Assembly: GCF_017916325.1 (NCBI RefSeq)
Contig: NC_090171.1
Location: forward strand, 928,501 to 992,500
From: Leishmania martiniquensis
Lineage: Eukaryota; Euglenozoa; Kinetoplastea; Trypanosomatida; Trypanosomatidae
Reading direction: 5' to 3'
DNA length: 64,000 nucleotides
Shown here: piece after piece, positions 33,872 through 47,600 of the stretch
Numbering within the stretch: position 1 is the first letter of the stretch
How the letters are laid out: each line of letters opens with the position of its first letter
Program-made: the position numbers and the translations under genes
The notes under the pieces: generated by a model
Databases searched by the model: none
Seen by the model: the letters and a program-made list of their open reading frames with translations, nothing else
What the model was told of the DNA's origin: nothing

Positions 33872-34716
33872 AGGGGGGCAGCCCTTCAGCCCCTCTCTCC
33901 CCCCACGACCACCACCACCCACCATCATTTCTGCCCTGTGCAACAGTCGCCATGTCATGCTTTTGTTCACGTGGTTTGCAGCTCTGCATCCCTCGGTTCT
34001 GTCGGCCGCGCACGTCCCCTCCCCCTCCCTCGCCCCCGCGCTCGCACTTGTTTCCCTTATCTCTTCCTCATGACGCGGATGGGGACACGTCGGGCGATGG
34101 CAGCGGAGGCGACGAAGCCATTCCAAGCAAGCGCGTAGCTTCGTGCTGTCGTAGAGCACGTCGTCTCGTCAGTCACGCCAGGATTTCTTCTCTCTATCCC
34201 CTCTACTTGGCCTTTCTCGGTCGTGCCACGAAGCCCCGCAAGTTGTGCCTCCCCCTCCTCTCTATCTCTGCGCCACCCGCCCCATCTGCTTCACCTCCGT
34301 CCCCTACCCCGACGCGGGTACAGACGTGCACGTGCGTTTCGCTTATCATCCTCTACTTGCTTGGCCTTCTGGAAACCTTGCGAACGACTGCGTGGGCATA
34401 CACACACACACGCATACTTGCACTAGTGGCATCGCGACCGAGTTCCTTCCACACGTTTCACCCTTTCCCCTTCCCCTCCCCCACCCGCCTTTCTCTCTCT
34501 CTCTGTTATCGCCGGCGTGTACGTCTTCCCATCGAGAACCGTCCCAACAACACCAGCGCGTGTCATCGCACAACGTGCTCTCCTCTCGTATCACACATAC
34601 CTCTTAGCGCCCCCCCTTCCTTCGTCGCAGCCGGCGCACTCCCCCCTTTGCGCAACCCCTCCTCTCACGCCCCCTTTTTCGCCCATCCAACTCGCGTGAC
34701 AAGCAAAGTCGGCACC
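33872..34716. other. Intergenic region, open in one frame but not coding
   Basis: The frame of the downstream aminotransferase happens to stay open back to 33301, overlapping the SDR gene. The added residues are Pro/Ser/Leu-rich translations of CT tracts and show no domain. CT tracts near 34456-34505 and 34610-34690 are candidate splice signals. Confidence 0.6.
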
Positions 34717-35955
34717 ATGGCAAGCGAACACAGCCCGTTCAAGTTCCCTGCGTCCGCAATGTCGCTTGCCGGTACAAGCGGGCTGAACGCCGTATTCATG
34801 CGCCAGTCCAGCTGCACTGACAAGACGCAGCTAAAGCTTTCCATAGGTGATCCGACCTTTGATGGGAACTTCAAGACAACCGAGGTGGCGGTGAAGGCGT
34901 TCCACGAGTACACACAGATGCCGACCAAGTACTCATATCAGCGCTCGTGGGGCACTGTGGCGGCGTGTACCGCGGTGGCCGCGTGGTGGGCGGAGAACTT
35001 TGCGTCAGAGAACCCTGAGGCCTGCAAGGCAGAAAACGTTGTCTTGACTACCGGTGGCGCCGAAGCCATCGTCCACTCCATCACGGCGCTCTGTGACACG
35101 AACGACAACCTTCTCATACCGGCTCCCGGCTTCCCCGCCTACGCATTTTGCTGCGACACCTTCGGTATCGAAAAGCGCTTCTACAGCCTGCTGCCGTACA
35201 AGAACTGGGAGGTCGACCTCGAGGAGGTGCGCACTCTCGTCGATGGCCGCACCAAAGCCATCGTCCTGAACAACCCTTCCAACCCGTGTGGCAGCAACTG
35301 GAGCCGCGAACACGTCGAGGCGGTTGTGAAGTTGTGCGAAGAGCTAAAGCTGCCCATCATCTCCGACGAAATCTACTGTGGTATGGTCTTCAAGGGTCAG
35401 GTCTTTACCTCTATCGCGCAGTTTAAGTCGCCTGTGCCACGTTTGATCATCTGTAGCCTGGCCAAGAACTTTATGCTGCCCGGCTGGCGCGTGGGGTGGG
35501 TACTGATGGTGGATGCCGAGGGCTACGCGAAGGGCGTTCTGAAAGGCATGCAAAATCTATCAATGCACACCCTCGGGCCCAACGCACTCGCCCAGCACGC
35601 CATGCCAGAGATTCTAAAGAACACCACCAAAGACTTCTACGCTCGAAACGTGGAGATGCTGGAGGCGAACGCGGAGCTGCTGGTTGAGGGCCTGTGTAAG
35701 TGTCACGGTCTGTCTTGCGCAAAGCCGCAGGGCTCCATGTACATTATGGTGCGCGTGTACACCGATCAGTTTAAGGACATAAAGAGTGACATCGACTTTT
35801 ACACGGCACTCGAGGATGAGGAGAACGTGCAAGTTGTGCCAGGATCCTACATGCGCATGCCCGGCTTCTTCCGCATCTGCTTTACACGTGATCGCAGAGT
35901 TCTGGAGGAGGTACTGGAGCGACTGCCTGCCTTCTGCGAGCGCCACCGGAAGTAG
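34717..35955 (+). CDS. Tyrosine-aminotransferase-like PLP enzyme, copy A
   Basis: Encodes 412 residues from the ATG at 34717, which follows CT tracts and begins the conserved part. Fold-type I aminotransferase motifs: LSIGDPT (41-47), NNPSNPCGSN (185-194), SDEIY (216-220) with the PLP-contacting Asp and Tyr, SLAKN with the Schiff-base Lys250, then PGWRVGW. The C-terminal GFFRICFTR segment carries the substrate carboxylate arginine. The reaction is transfer of an amino group from tyrosine or related amino acids to a 2-oxo acid, in the cytosol. Compared with copy B the N-terminus is about 37 residues shorter before the LSIGDPT motif. The region that in B reads KFNGYPPT is MPTKYSYQRS here, so the substrate pocket probably differs. 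Confidence 0.88.
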   Translation: MASEHSPFKFPASAMSLAGTSGLNAVFMRQSSCTDKTQLKLSIGDPTFDGNFKTTEVAVKAFHEYTQMPTKYSYQRSWGTVAACTAVAAWWAENFASENPEACKAENVVLTTGGAEAIVHSITALCDTNDNLLIPAPGFPAYAFCCDTFGIEKRFYSLLPYKNWEVDLEEVRTLVDGRTKAIVLNNPSNPCGSNWSREHVEAVVKLCEELKLPIISDEIYCGMVFKGQVFTSIAQFKSPVPRLIICSLAKNFMLPGWRVGWVLMVDAEGYAKGVLKGMQNLSMHTLGPNALAQHAMPEILKNTTKDFYARNVEMLEANAELLVEGLCKCHGLSCAKPQGSMYIMVRVYTDQFKDIKSDIDFYTALEDEENVQVVPGSYMRMPGFFRICFTRDRRVLEEVLERLPAFCERHRK

Positions 35956-38117
<2,162 letters not shown>

Positions 38118-39392
38118 GAGGCTGTTGCCCCCTTCCCCTTTTTTCGGGAACTTGCCGAAGCCGTGGCGAAAGCGGCTTGGGGAAAGGAGTCGGTCGGCCA
38201 CATCTTACGCAGTGAGTGGGGTCGAGAAGACAGAAAAGAGCGCTTGGGCGTCTCATCACCACGGCTCCTGCAGTACCTTCTGGGCCTTTACCAGATGTGA
38301 GGAAAGGCTGCCGGAAGAATTGGCGGCCCGTGCGCCGTCTCTCCCGGCAAAGTACCCCACCGACTCGCATCTTTTGTCTTTCTCCGTGCCAAATATGCCA
38401 GCTTACCCTCTTTGCGCAGCCCGGCAGAGGTCGGACTTGTTGCGCAAGGCCGACGTGCTAGCACTGAGATCTCGTTGCTTGATGTACTCTAGGTTCGCTG
38501 GTTCACAGGAAGTAGCGACACGAGAGGGTGCTTTTCAGCGCCAGATGTAGCGGCATGGGCCTTTTACGTTACGCAGCACACGAACCTCACCGCATTTCGG
38601 TGTCCACTGGCGGCGGCTCGCTTTTACCTTCCGCTGTTATGTAATACCTTCGATTAGCCACTGCGCGCGTCTCTCTTTTTTCTTTGCCGCTCATTGATGC
38701 GCCACACACACAAACATACACACACACATACACCGTAACATTTCATGTTCAGCTGCTCGTCTTCGTCTTCAGGGTCAGCCGATGTAGACACACTTCTCGA
38801 CAGCGTTTCTTACTGACCCCTAATACGGCACTGCCTACCACCATCAGTACCTCGCGCTTCCTACCTCAGATTATATACGTCCTATGAATCATGTCTCGGG
38901 CTTTCTGTAAGCCATTGTAACAGACTGCGCACGGTAGCACCTCCATGCCCCCCCCACCAGACAAGCTTGCATCCATTTACCGTTTCGCATGCAAACAAAT
39001 ATGCGAGAATGCAGCCTCCGCAGACAAATAGACCTTCCCGAATGATTCGCTGGCGAGCATCTCGCCCCATATCTGCTAAGCCTTCCAATCCTTGCTGCCT
39101 CGGCCCTGACATCGCCCTCTCACCTTTGTAAAGACTCGTGCATCCTCCCTCGCCGGCAGTATAACTCTGTGGGTTAGCATCGTCGTCCCTCTTAGACTAC
39201 CCCCCCCACTGCCATAAAAACAGTCCAAGCACAGGCAGCCACCCCTTCTCCCTCCACCCTGACCTTCCCCTCCTTCCTTCGGAGATACGCCACACAAACA
39301 TCTTCCCCTTTGCGTCCGTGGACGCTCTATCTCCCCTTCCACTCTCCCTCGACATAAGCACATCGATGTTCATAGGTATCCGTTAACGTCCG
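38118..39392. other. Intergenic region between GAPDH and the tandem array
   Basis: About 1.3 kb, probably mostly GAPDH 3' UTR. It contains a CA microsatellite at 38703-38730. No gene seen. It ends abruptly where the repeat begins. Confidence 0.5.
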
Positions 39393-40710
39393 ACACGGAT
39401 GCACACACTCGTAAACGGCACTGACGCGGCCACGACGCTTCCCCCTCCCTCCATACACACACACGCACACGCACCGCTACCCCTGCGCACAGCCACCAGC
39501 CGATTCCCGGTGGCCGGAACGTGGCAGGCCGCGGAGGGCACATCCATCCCTCACACGCGGTTCAACACATGGTCCCAGAGCCTGCGCGCCGTCTCACCAC
39601 CACTGATGAGACAACCCTTCACCACAAATGTAACTCGGGAAAACTGAAGCACCACGCGTGGGTGATGAGCAACCGTACGGAACAATCGTTAGATAGTAAG
39701 TCTGAGGTGGTGTGCGCGCTGCTCGCGTGCGGCAGCATCCCTTGTTAATAGCGAGCAGTCCACCCGCATCCCCGCAAGCTGCTCGTCTACACCGGGGGAG
39801 AGAGGCGGTGAAAGAGGGAGGGAGGGAGAGAGAGCGGCGGTGGCACCCTCTCCCTCTCTCCCCCTCTCTGAGTGTGTGTGCCCGGTTCTGTGCAAGCGCT
39901 CATTTTCAAGCCGCACGCGGGCCTGATGCTGGTGCCCCTGCGGTCGGGTGATGTGCGAGAGCGTACTGGCGCGTGCGTGGCGAAGCAGTGTGGCTATGCG
40001 TCTCCGCTTCGCCTCGATGCGGAGCAACGGTACGAAACACGTGCGAGATGTCTCTGCTTTCTCTGTGCGGTGCGCGTGCTAAGGCGGGTCGGGAGCGGTG
40101 CCGTGTGCATGTGATGACGTACGCTTTGGAATTGACAGCCAACCTGCGCGGTGCGCCGCGTGCTGTGCGGACAACATGCATTGGTGTGCATCTCCTCTAC
40201 TGTTACTCAAAAAAGCCTCTGAGGCACACGCGTGGCCGCACCCTGCTCGCCCTCGTGCCCCTCACCACCACCACTGCTGCTGCTGCTGACTCTTCTGCGC
40301 GCGAGTGCGCCACGCTGATGATCTATCTATTCGCATCGCGACACGCTGACACACGCGACCTGAGTGACACGCGAAGGAAACCAACAATCGAGAAAGAACA
40401 GCTGAGTGTGCGCGGGCGCGGAGCGGCGCGTGGAGGGATCAAGTCTGGCCGGTGTGATGAGTCTGCTAAGATGCATGCACGCATTCACAATTGGAAGACG
40501 AGTCTGAACACGGATGCACACACTCGTAAACGGCACTGACGCGGCCACGACGCTTCTCCCCCCCCTCCATACACACACACGCACACGCACCGCTACCCCT
40601 GCGCACAGCCACCAGCCGATTCCCGGTGGCCGGAACGTGGCAGGCCGCGGAGGGCACATCCATCCCTCACACGCGGTTCAACACATGGTCCCAGAGCCTG
40701 CGCGCCGTCT

Positions 40711-40828
40711 CACCACCACTGATGAGACAACCCTTCACCACAAATGTAACTCGGGAAAACTGAAGCACCACGCGTGGGTGATGAGCAACCGTACGGAACA
40801 ATCGTTAGATAGTAAGTCTGAGGTGGTG
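40711..40828 (+). ncRNA. Candidate box C/D snoRNA A (unit 2), two-guide type
   Basis: Box C CTGATGA (40719-40725), D' CTGA (40760-40763), C' GTGATGA (40778-40784) and D CTGA (40818-40821) come in the right order. A perfect 7-bp terminal stem joins CACCACC (40711-40717) to GGTGGTG (40822-40828). D' and C' are separated by the palindrome CCACGCGTGG. Bases 40802-40814 upstream of box D can pair, with one G-U, with the conserved LSU rRNA segment UACUAUCUAGCGA as I remember it. The fifth base from box D then faces the first A of that segment, the predicted 2'-O-methyl site. The other copies start at 39595, 41827, 42943, 44059, 45175, 46290 and 47407. Confidence 0.72.
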
Positions 40829-41086
40829 TGCGCGCTGCTCGCGTGCGGCAGCATCCCTTGTTAATAGCGAGCAGTCCACCCGCATCCCCGCAAGCTGCTC
40901 GTCTACACCGGGGAGAGAGGCGGTGAAAGAGGGAGGGAGGGAGAGAGAGCGGCGGTGGCACCCTCTCCCTCTCTCCCCCTCTCTGAGTGTGTGTGCCCGG
41001 TTCTGTGCAAGCGCTCATTTTCAAGCCGCACGCGGGCCTGATGCTGGTGCCCCTGCGGTCGGGTGATGTGCGAGAGCGTACTGGCG

Positions 41087-41166
41087 CGTGCGTGGCGAAG
41101 CAGTGTGGCTATGCGTCTCCGCTTCGCCTCGATGCGGAGCAACGGTACGAAACACGTGCGAGATGT
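41087..41166 (+). ncRNA. Candidate single-hairpin H/ACA-like RNA (unit 2)
   Basis: Trypanosomatid H/ACA RNAs are single hairpins of about 60-82 bases ending in an AGA box. Here an outer stem CGTGCGTG/CACGTGCG (41087-41094 with 41153-41160, two wobbles) is followed at once by AGA (41161-41163) and three more bases. An upper stem CTCCGC/GCGGAG (41117-41122 with 41134-41139) closes the loop. The internal loop between the stems (22 and 13 bases) would be the pseudouridylation pocket. No target was assigned. Other copies start at 39972, 42203, 43319, 44435, 45551, 46667 and 47783. Confidence 0.5.
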
Positions 41167-41216
41167 CTCTGCTTTCTCTGTGCGGTGCGCGTGCTAAGGC
41201 GGGTCGGGAGCGGTGC

Positions 41217-41345
41217 CGTGTGCATGTGATGACGTACGCTTTGGAATTGACAGCCAACCTGCGCGGTGCGCCGCGTGCTGTGCGGACAACATGCATTGGT
41301 GTGCATCTCCTCTACTGTTACTCAAAAAAGCCTCTGAGGCACACG
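41217..41345 (+). ncRNA. Candidate box C/D snoRNA B (unit 2)
   Basis: Box C GTGATGA (41226-41232) and D CTGA (41334-41337) are enclosed by a perfect 7-bp stem, CGTGTGC (41217-41223) with GCACACG (41339-41345). At 129 bases it is long for a C/D RNA; inner C'/D' boxes are degenerate at best (a TTGA at 41247 is possible). The guide upstream of box D contains a six-A run and no rRNA target was recognised. Copies start at 40102, 42333, 43449, 44565, 45681, 46797 and 47913; the one at 45681 lacks one A of the run. Confidence 0.55.
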
Positions 41346-41420
41346 CGTGGCCGCACCCTGCTCGCCCTCGTGCCCCTCACCACCACCACTGCTGCTGCTG
41401 CTGACTCTTCTGCGCGCGAG

Positions 41421-41529
41421 TGCGCCACGCTGATGATCTATCTATTCGCATCGCGACACGCTGACACACGCGACCTGAGTGACACGCGAAGGAAACCAAC
41501 AATCGAGAAAGAACAGCTGAGTGTGCGCG
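41421..41529 (+). ncRNA. Candidate box C/D snoRNA C (unit 2), 5.8S guide
   Basis: Box C CTGATGA (41430-41436), D' CTGA (41461-41464) and D CTGA (41517-41520) are closed by an 8-bp stem with one bulge, TGCGCCAC (41421-41428) with GTGTGCGCG (41521-41529). The 12 bases before D' (41449-41460) are the exact complement of CGUGUCGCGAUG, which I remember as lying at the 5' end of trypanosomatid 5.8S rRNA. The fifth base from D' would face the second U of that segment. C' is degenerate and another CTGA at 41475 is an alternative box. Copies start at 40306, 42537, 43653, 44769, 45884, 47001 and 48117. Confidence 0.6.
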
Positions 41530-41564
41530 GGCGCGGAGCGGCGCGTGGAGGGGATCAAGTCTGG

Positions 41565-41629
41565 CCGGTGTGATGAGTCTGCTAAGATGCATGCACGCAT
41601 TCACAATTGGAAGACGAGTCTGAACACGG
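41565..41629 (+). ncRNA. Candidate box C/D snoRNA D (unit 2), across the unit junction
   Basis: Box C GTGATGA (41570-41576) and D CTGA (41620-41623) are closed by CCGGT (41565-41569) with ACACGG (41624-41629), a 5-bp stem with one bulged A. At 65 bases it is a compact single-guide C/D RNA. The 3' stem strand ACACGG is the first six bases of the next unit, so the 37-base partial ninth unit is what completes the eighth copy. No rRNA target recognised. Copies start at 40449, 42681, 43797, 44913, 46028, 47145 and 48261. Confidence 0.6.
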
Positions 41630-44600
41630 ATGCACACACTCGTAAACGGCACTGACGCGGCCACGACGCTTCTCCCCCCCCTCCATACACACACACGCAC
41701 ACGCACCGCTACCCCTGCGCACAGCCACCAGCCGATTCCCGGTGGCCGGAACGTGGCAGGCCGCGGAGGGCACATCCATCCCTCACACGCGGTTCAACAC
41801 ATGGTCCCAGAGCCTGCGCGCCGTCTCACCACCACTGATGAGACAACCCTTCACCACAAATGTAACTCGGGAAAACTGAAGCACCACGCGTGGGTGATGA
41901 GCAACCGTACGGAACAATCGTTAGATAGTAAGTCTGAGGTGGTGTGCGCGCTGCTCGCGTGCGGCAGCATCCCTTGTTAATAGCGAGCAGTCCACCCGCA
42001 TCCCCGCAAGCTGCTCGTCTACACCGGGGAGAGAGGCGGTGAAAGAGGGAGGGAGGGAGAGAGAGCGGCGGTGGCACCCTCTCCCTCTCTCCCCCTCTCT
42101 GAGTGTGTGTGCCCGGTTCTGTGCAAGCGCTCATTTTCAAGCCGCACGCGGGCCTGATGCTGGTGCCCCTGCGGTCGGGTGATGTGCGAGAGCGTACTGG
42201 CGCGTGCGTGGCGAAGCAGTGTGGCTATGCGTCTCCGCTTCGCCTCGATGCGGAGCAACGGTACGAAACACGTGCGAGATGTCTCTGCTTTCTCTGTGCG
42301 GTGCGCGTGCTAAGGCGGGTCGGGAGCGGTGCCGTGTGCATGTGATGACGTACGCTTTGGAATTGACAGCCAACCTGCGCGGTGCGCCGCGTGCTGTGCG
42401 GACAACATGCATTGGTGTGCATCTCCTCTACTGTTACTCAAAAAAGCCTCTGAGGCACACGCGTGGCCGCACCCTGCTCGCCCTCGTGCCCCTCACCACC
42501 ACCACTGCTGCTGCTGCTGACTCTTCTGCGCGCGAGTGCGCCACGCTGATGATCTATCTATTCGCATCGCGACACGCTGACACACGCGACCTGAGTGACA
42601 CGCGAAGGAAACCAACAATCGAGAAAGAACAGCTGAGTGTGCGCGGGCGCGGAGCGGCGCGTGGAGGGGATCAAGTCTGGCCGGTGTGATGAGTCTGCTA
42701 AGATGCATGCACGCATTCACAATTGGAAGACGAGTCTGAACACGGATGCACACACTCGTAAACGGCACTGACGCGGCCACGACGCTTCTCCCCCCCCTCC
42801 ATACACACACACGCACACGCACCGCTACCCCTGCGCACAGCCACCAGCCGATTCCCGGTGGCCGGAACGTGGCAGGCCGCGGAGGGCACATCCATCCCTC
42901 ACACGCGGTTCAACACATGGTCCCAGAGCCTGCGCGCCGTCTCACCACCACTGATGAGACAACCCTTCACCACAAATGTAACTCGGGAAAACTGAAGCAC
43001 CACGCGTGGGTGATGAGCAACCGTACGGAACAATCGTTAGATAGTAAGTCTGAGGTGGTGTGCGCGCTGCTCGCGTGCGGCAGCATCCCTTGTTAATAGC
43101 GAGCAGTCCACCCGCATCCCCGCAAGCTGCTCGTCTACACCGGGGAGAGAGGCGGTGAAAGAGGGAGGGAGGGAGAGAGAGCGGCGGTGGCACCCTCTCC
43201 CTCTCTCCCCCTCTCTGAGTGTGTGTGCCCGGTTCTGTGCAAGCGCTCATTTTCAAGCCGCACGCGGGCCTGATGCTGGTGCCCCTGCGGTCGGGTGATG
43301 TGCGAGAGCGTACTGGCGCGTGCGTGGCGAAGCAGTGTGGCTATGCGTCTCCGCTTCGCCTCGATGCGGAGCAACGGTACGAAACACGTGCGAGATGTCT
43401 CTGCTTTCTCTGTGCGGTGCGCGTGCTAAGGCGGGTCGGGAGCGGTGCCGTGTGCATGTGATGACGTACGCTTTGGAATTGACAGCCAACCTGCGCGGTG
43501 CGCCGCGTGCTGTGCGGACAACATGCATTGGTGTGCATCTCCTCTACTGTTACTCAAAAAAGCCTCTGAGGCACACGCGTGGCCGCACCCTGCTCGCCCT
43601 CGTGCCCCTCACCACCACCACTGCTGCTGCTGCTGACTCTTCTGCGCGCGAGTGCGCCACGCTGATGATCTATCTATTCGCATCGCGACACGCTGACACA
43701 CGCGACCTGAGTGACACGCGAAGGAAACCAACAATCGAGAAAGAACAGCTGAGTGTGCGCGGGCGCGGAGCGGCGCGTGGAGGGGATCAAGTCTGGCCGG
43801 TGTGATGAGTCTGCTAAGATGCATGCACGCATTCACAATTGGAAGACGAGTCTGAACACGGATGCACACACTCGTAAACGGCACTGACGCGGCCACGACG
43901 CTTCTCCCCCCCCTCCATACACACACACGCACACGCACCGCTACCCCTGCGCACAGCCACCAGCCGATTCCCGGTGGCCGGAACGTGGCAGGCCGCGGAG
44001 GGCACATCCATCCCTCACACGCGGTTCAACACATGGTCCCAGAGCCTGCGCGCCGTCTCACCACCACTGATGAGACAACCCTTCACCACAAATGTAACTC
44101 GGGAAAACTGAAGCACCACGCGTGGGTGATGAGCAACCGTACGGAACAATCGTTAGATAGTAAGTCTGAGGTGGTGTGCGCGCTGCTCGCGTGCGGCAGC
44201 ATCCCTTGTTAATAGCGAGCAGTCCACCCGCATCCCCGCAAGCTGCTCGTCTACACCGGGGAGAGAGGCGGTGAAAGAGGGAGGGAGGGAGAGAGAGCGG
44301 CGGTGGCACCCTCTCCCTCTCTCCCCCTCTCTGAGTGTGTGTGCCCGGTTCTGTGCAAGCGCTCATTTTCAAGCCGCACGCGGGCCTGATGCTGGTGCCC
44401 CTGCGGTCGGGTGATGTGCGAGAGCGTACTGGCGCGTGCGTGGCGAAGCAGTGTGGCTATGCGTCTCCGCTTCGCCTCGATGCGGAGCAACGGTACGAAA
44501 CACGTGCGAGATGTCTCTGCTTTCTCTGTGCGGTGCGCGTGCTAAGGCGGGTCGGGAGCGGTGCCGTGTGCATGTGATGACGTACGCTTTGGAATTGACA

Positions 44601-47600
44601 GCCAACCTGCGCGGTGCGCCGCGTGCTGTGCGGACAACATGCATTGGTGTGCATCTCCTCTACTGTTACTCAAAAAAGCCTCTGAGGCACACGCGTGGCC
44701 GCACCCTGCTCGCCCTCGTGCCCCTCACCACCACCACTGCTGCTGCTGCTGACTCTTCTGCGCGCGAGTGCGCCACGCTGATGATCTATCTATTCGCATC
44801 GCGACACGCTGACACACGCGACCTGAGTGACACGCGAAGGAAACCAACAATCGAGAAAGAACAGCTGAGTGTGCGCGGGCGCGGAGCGGCGCGTGGAGGG
44901 GATCAAGTCTGGCCGGTGTGATGAGTCTGCTAAGATGCATGCACGCATTCACAATTGGAAGACGAGTCTGAACACGGATGCACACACTCGTAAACGGCAC
45001 TGACGCGGCCACGACGCTTCTCCCCCCCCTCCATACACACACACGCACACGCACCGCTACCCCTGCGCACAGCCACCAGCCGATTCCCGGTGGCCGGAAC
45101 GTGGCAGGCCGCGGAGGGCACATCCATCCCTCACACGCGGTTCAACACATGGTCCCAGAGCCTGCGCGCCGTCTCACCACCACTGATGAGACAACCCTTC
45201 ACCACAAATGTAACTCGGGAAAACTGAAGCACCACGCGTGGGTGATGAGCAACCGTACGGAACAATCGTTAGATAGTAAGTCTGAGGTGGTGTGCGCGCT
45301 GCTCGCGTGCGGCAGCATCCCTTGTTAATAGCGAGCAGTCCACCCGCATCCCCGCAAGCTGCTCGTCTACACCGGGGAGAGAGGCGGTGAAAGAGGGAGG
45401 GAGGGAGAGAGAGCGGCGGTGGCACCCTCTCCCTCTCTCCCCCTCTCTGAGTGTGTGTGCCCGGTTCTGTGCAAGCGCTCATTTTCAAGCCGCACGCGGG
45501 CCTGATGCTGGTGCCCCTGCGGTCGGGTGATGTGCGAGAGCGTACTGGCGCGTGCGTGGCGAAGCAGTGTGGCTATGCGTCTCCGCTTCGCCTCGATGCG
45601 GAGCAACGGTACGAAACACGTGCGAGATGTCTCTGCTTTCTCTGTGCGGTGCGCGTGCTAAGGCGGGTCGGGAGCGGTGCCGTGTGCATGTGATGACGTA
45701 CGCTTTGGAATTGACAGCCAACCTGCGCGGTGCGCCGCGTGCTGTGCGGACAACATGCATTGGTGTGCATCTCCTCTACTGTTACTCAAAAAGCCTCTGA
45801 GGCACACGCGTGGCCGCACCCTGCTCGCCCTCGTGCCCCTCACCACCACCACTGCTGCTGCTGCTGACTCTTCTGCGCGCGAGTGCGCCACGCTGATGAT
45901 CTATCTATTCGCATCGCGACACGCTGACACACGCGACCTGAGTGACACGCGAAGGAAACCAACAATCGAGAAAGAACAGCTGAGTGTGCGCGGGCGCGGA
46001 GCGGCGCGTGGAGGGGATCAAGTCTGGCCGGTGTGATGAGTCTGCTAAGATGCATGCACGCATTCACAATTGGAAGACGAGTCTGAACACGGATGCACAC
46101 ACTCGTAAACGGCACTGACGCGGCCACGACGCTTCTCCCCCCCCTCCATACACACACACGCACACGCACCGCTACCCCTGCGCACAGCCACCAGCCGATT
46201 CCCGGTGGCCGGAACGTGGCAGGCCGCGGAGGGCACATCCATCCCTCACACGCGGTTCAACACATGGTCCCAGAGCCTGCGCGCCGTCTCACCACCACTG
46301 ATGAGACAACCCTTCACCACAAATGTAACTCGGGAAAACTGAAGCACCACGCGTGGGTGATGAGCAACCGTACGGAACAATCGTTAGATAGTAAGTCTGA
46401 GGTGGTGTGCGCGCTGCTCGCGTGCGGCAGCATCCCTTGTTAATAGCGAGCAGTCCACCCGCATCCCCGCAAGCTGCTCGTCTACACCGGGGGAGAGAGG
46501 CGGTGAAAGAGGGAGGGAGGGAGAGAGAGCGGCGGTGGCACCCTCTCCCTCTCTCCCCCTCTCTGAGTGTGTGTGCCCGGTTCTGTGCAAGCGCTCATTT
46601 TCAAGCCGCACGCGGGCCTGATGCTGGTGCCCCTGCGGTCGGGTGATGTGCGAGAGCGTACTGGCGCGTGCGTGGCGAAGCAGTGTGGCTATGCGTCTCC
46701 GCTTCGCCTCGATGCGGAGCAACGGTACGAAACACGTGCGAGATGTCTCTGCTTTCTCTGTGCGGTGCGCGTGCTAAGGCGGGTCGGGAGCGGTGCCGTG
46801 TGCATGTGATGACGTACGCTTTGGAATTGACAGCCAACCTGCGCGGTGCGCCGCGTGCTGTGCGGACAACATGCATTGGTGTGCATCTCCTCTACTGTTA
46901 CTCAAAAAAGCCTCTGAGGCACACGCGTGGCCGCACCCTGCTCGCCCTCGTGCCCCTCACCACCACCACTGCTGCTGCTGCTGACTCTTCTGCGCGCGAG
47001 TGCGCCACGCTGATGATCTATCTATTCGCATCGCGACACGCTGACACACGCGACCTGAGTGACACGCGAAGGAAACCAACAATCGAGAAAGAACAGCTGA
47101 GTGTGCGCGGGCGCGGAGCGGCGCGTGGAGGGGATCAAGTCTGGCCGGTGTGATGAGTCTGCTAAGATGCATGCACGCATTCACAATTGGAAGACGAGTC
47201 TGAACACGGATGCACACACTCGTAAACGGCACTGACGCGGCCACGACGCTTCTCCCCCCCCTCCATACACACACACGCACACGCACCGCTACCCCTGCGC
47301 ACAGCCACCAGCCGATTCCCGGTGGCCGGAACGTGGCAGGCCGCGGAGGGCACATCCATCCCTCACACGCGGTTCAACACATGGTCCCAGAGCCTGCGCG
47401 CCGTCTCACCACCACTGATGAGACAACCCTTCACCACAAATGTAACTCGGGAAAACTGAAGCACCACGCGTGGGTGATGAGCAACCGTACGGAACAATCG
47501 TTAGATAGTAAGTCTGAGGTGGTGTGCGCGCTGCTCGCGTGCGGCAGCATCCCTTGTTAATAGCGAGCAGTCCACCCGCATCCCCGCAAGCTGCTCGTCT

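Noticed and set aside
33301..34716. Open frame fused to the start of aminotransferase A, giving an 884-residue reading
   Set aside because: The added part overlaps the SDR gene, is Pro/Ser-rich from CT tracts and has no domain; the conserved protein begins at 34717.
41038..41070. Extra C-box-like TGATGC and TGATGT in each unit
   Set aside because: Neither has a matching D box with a terminal stem.
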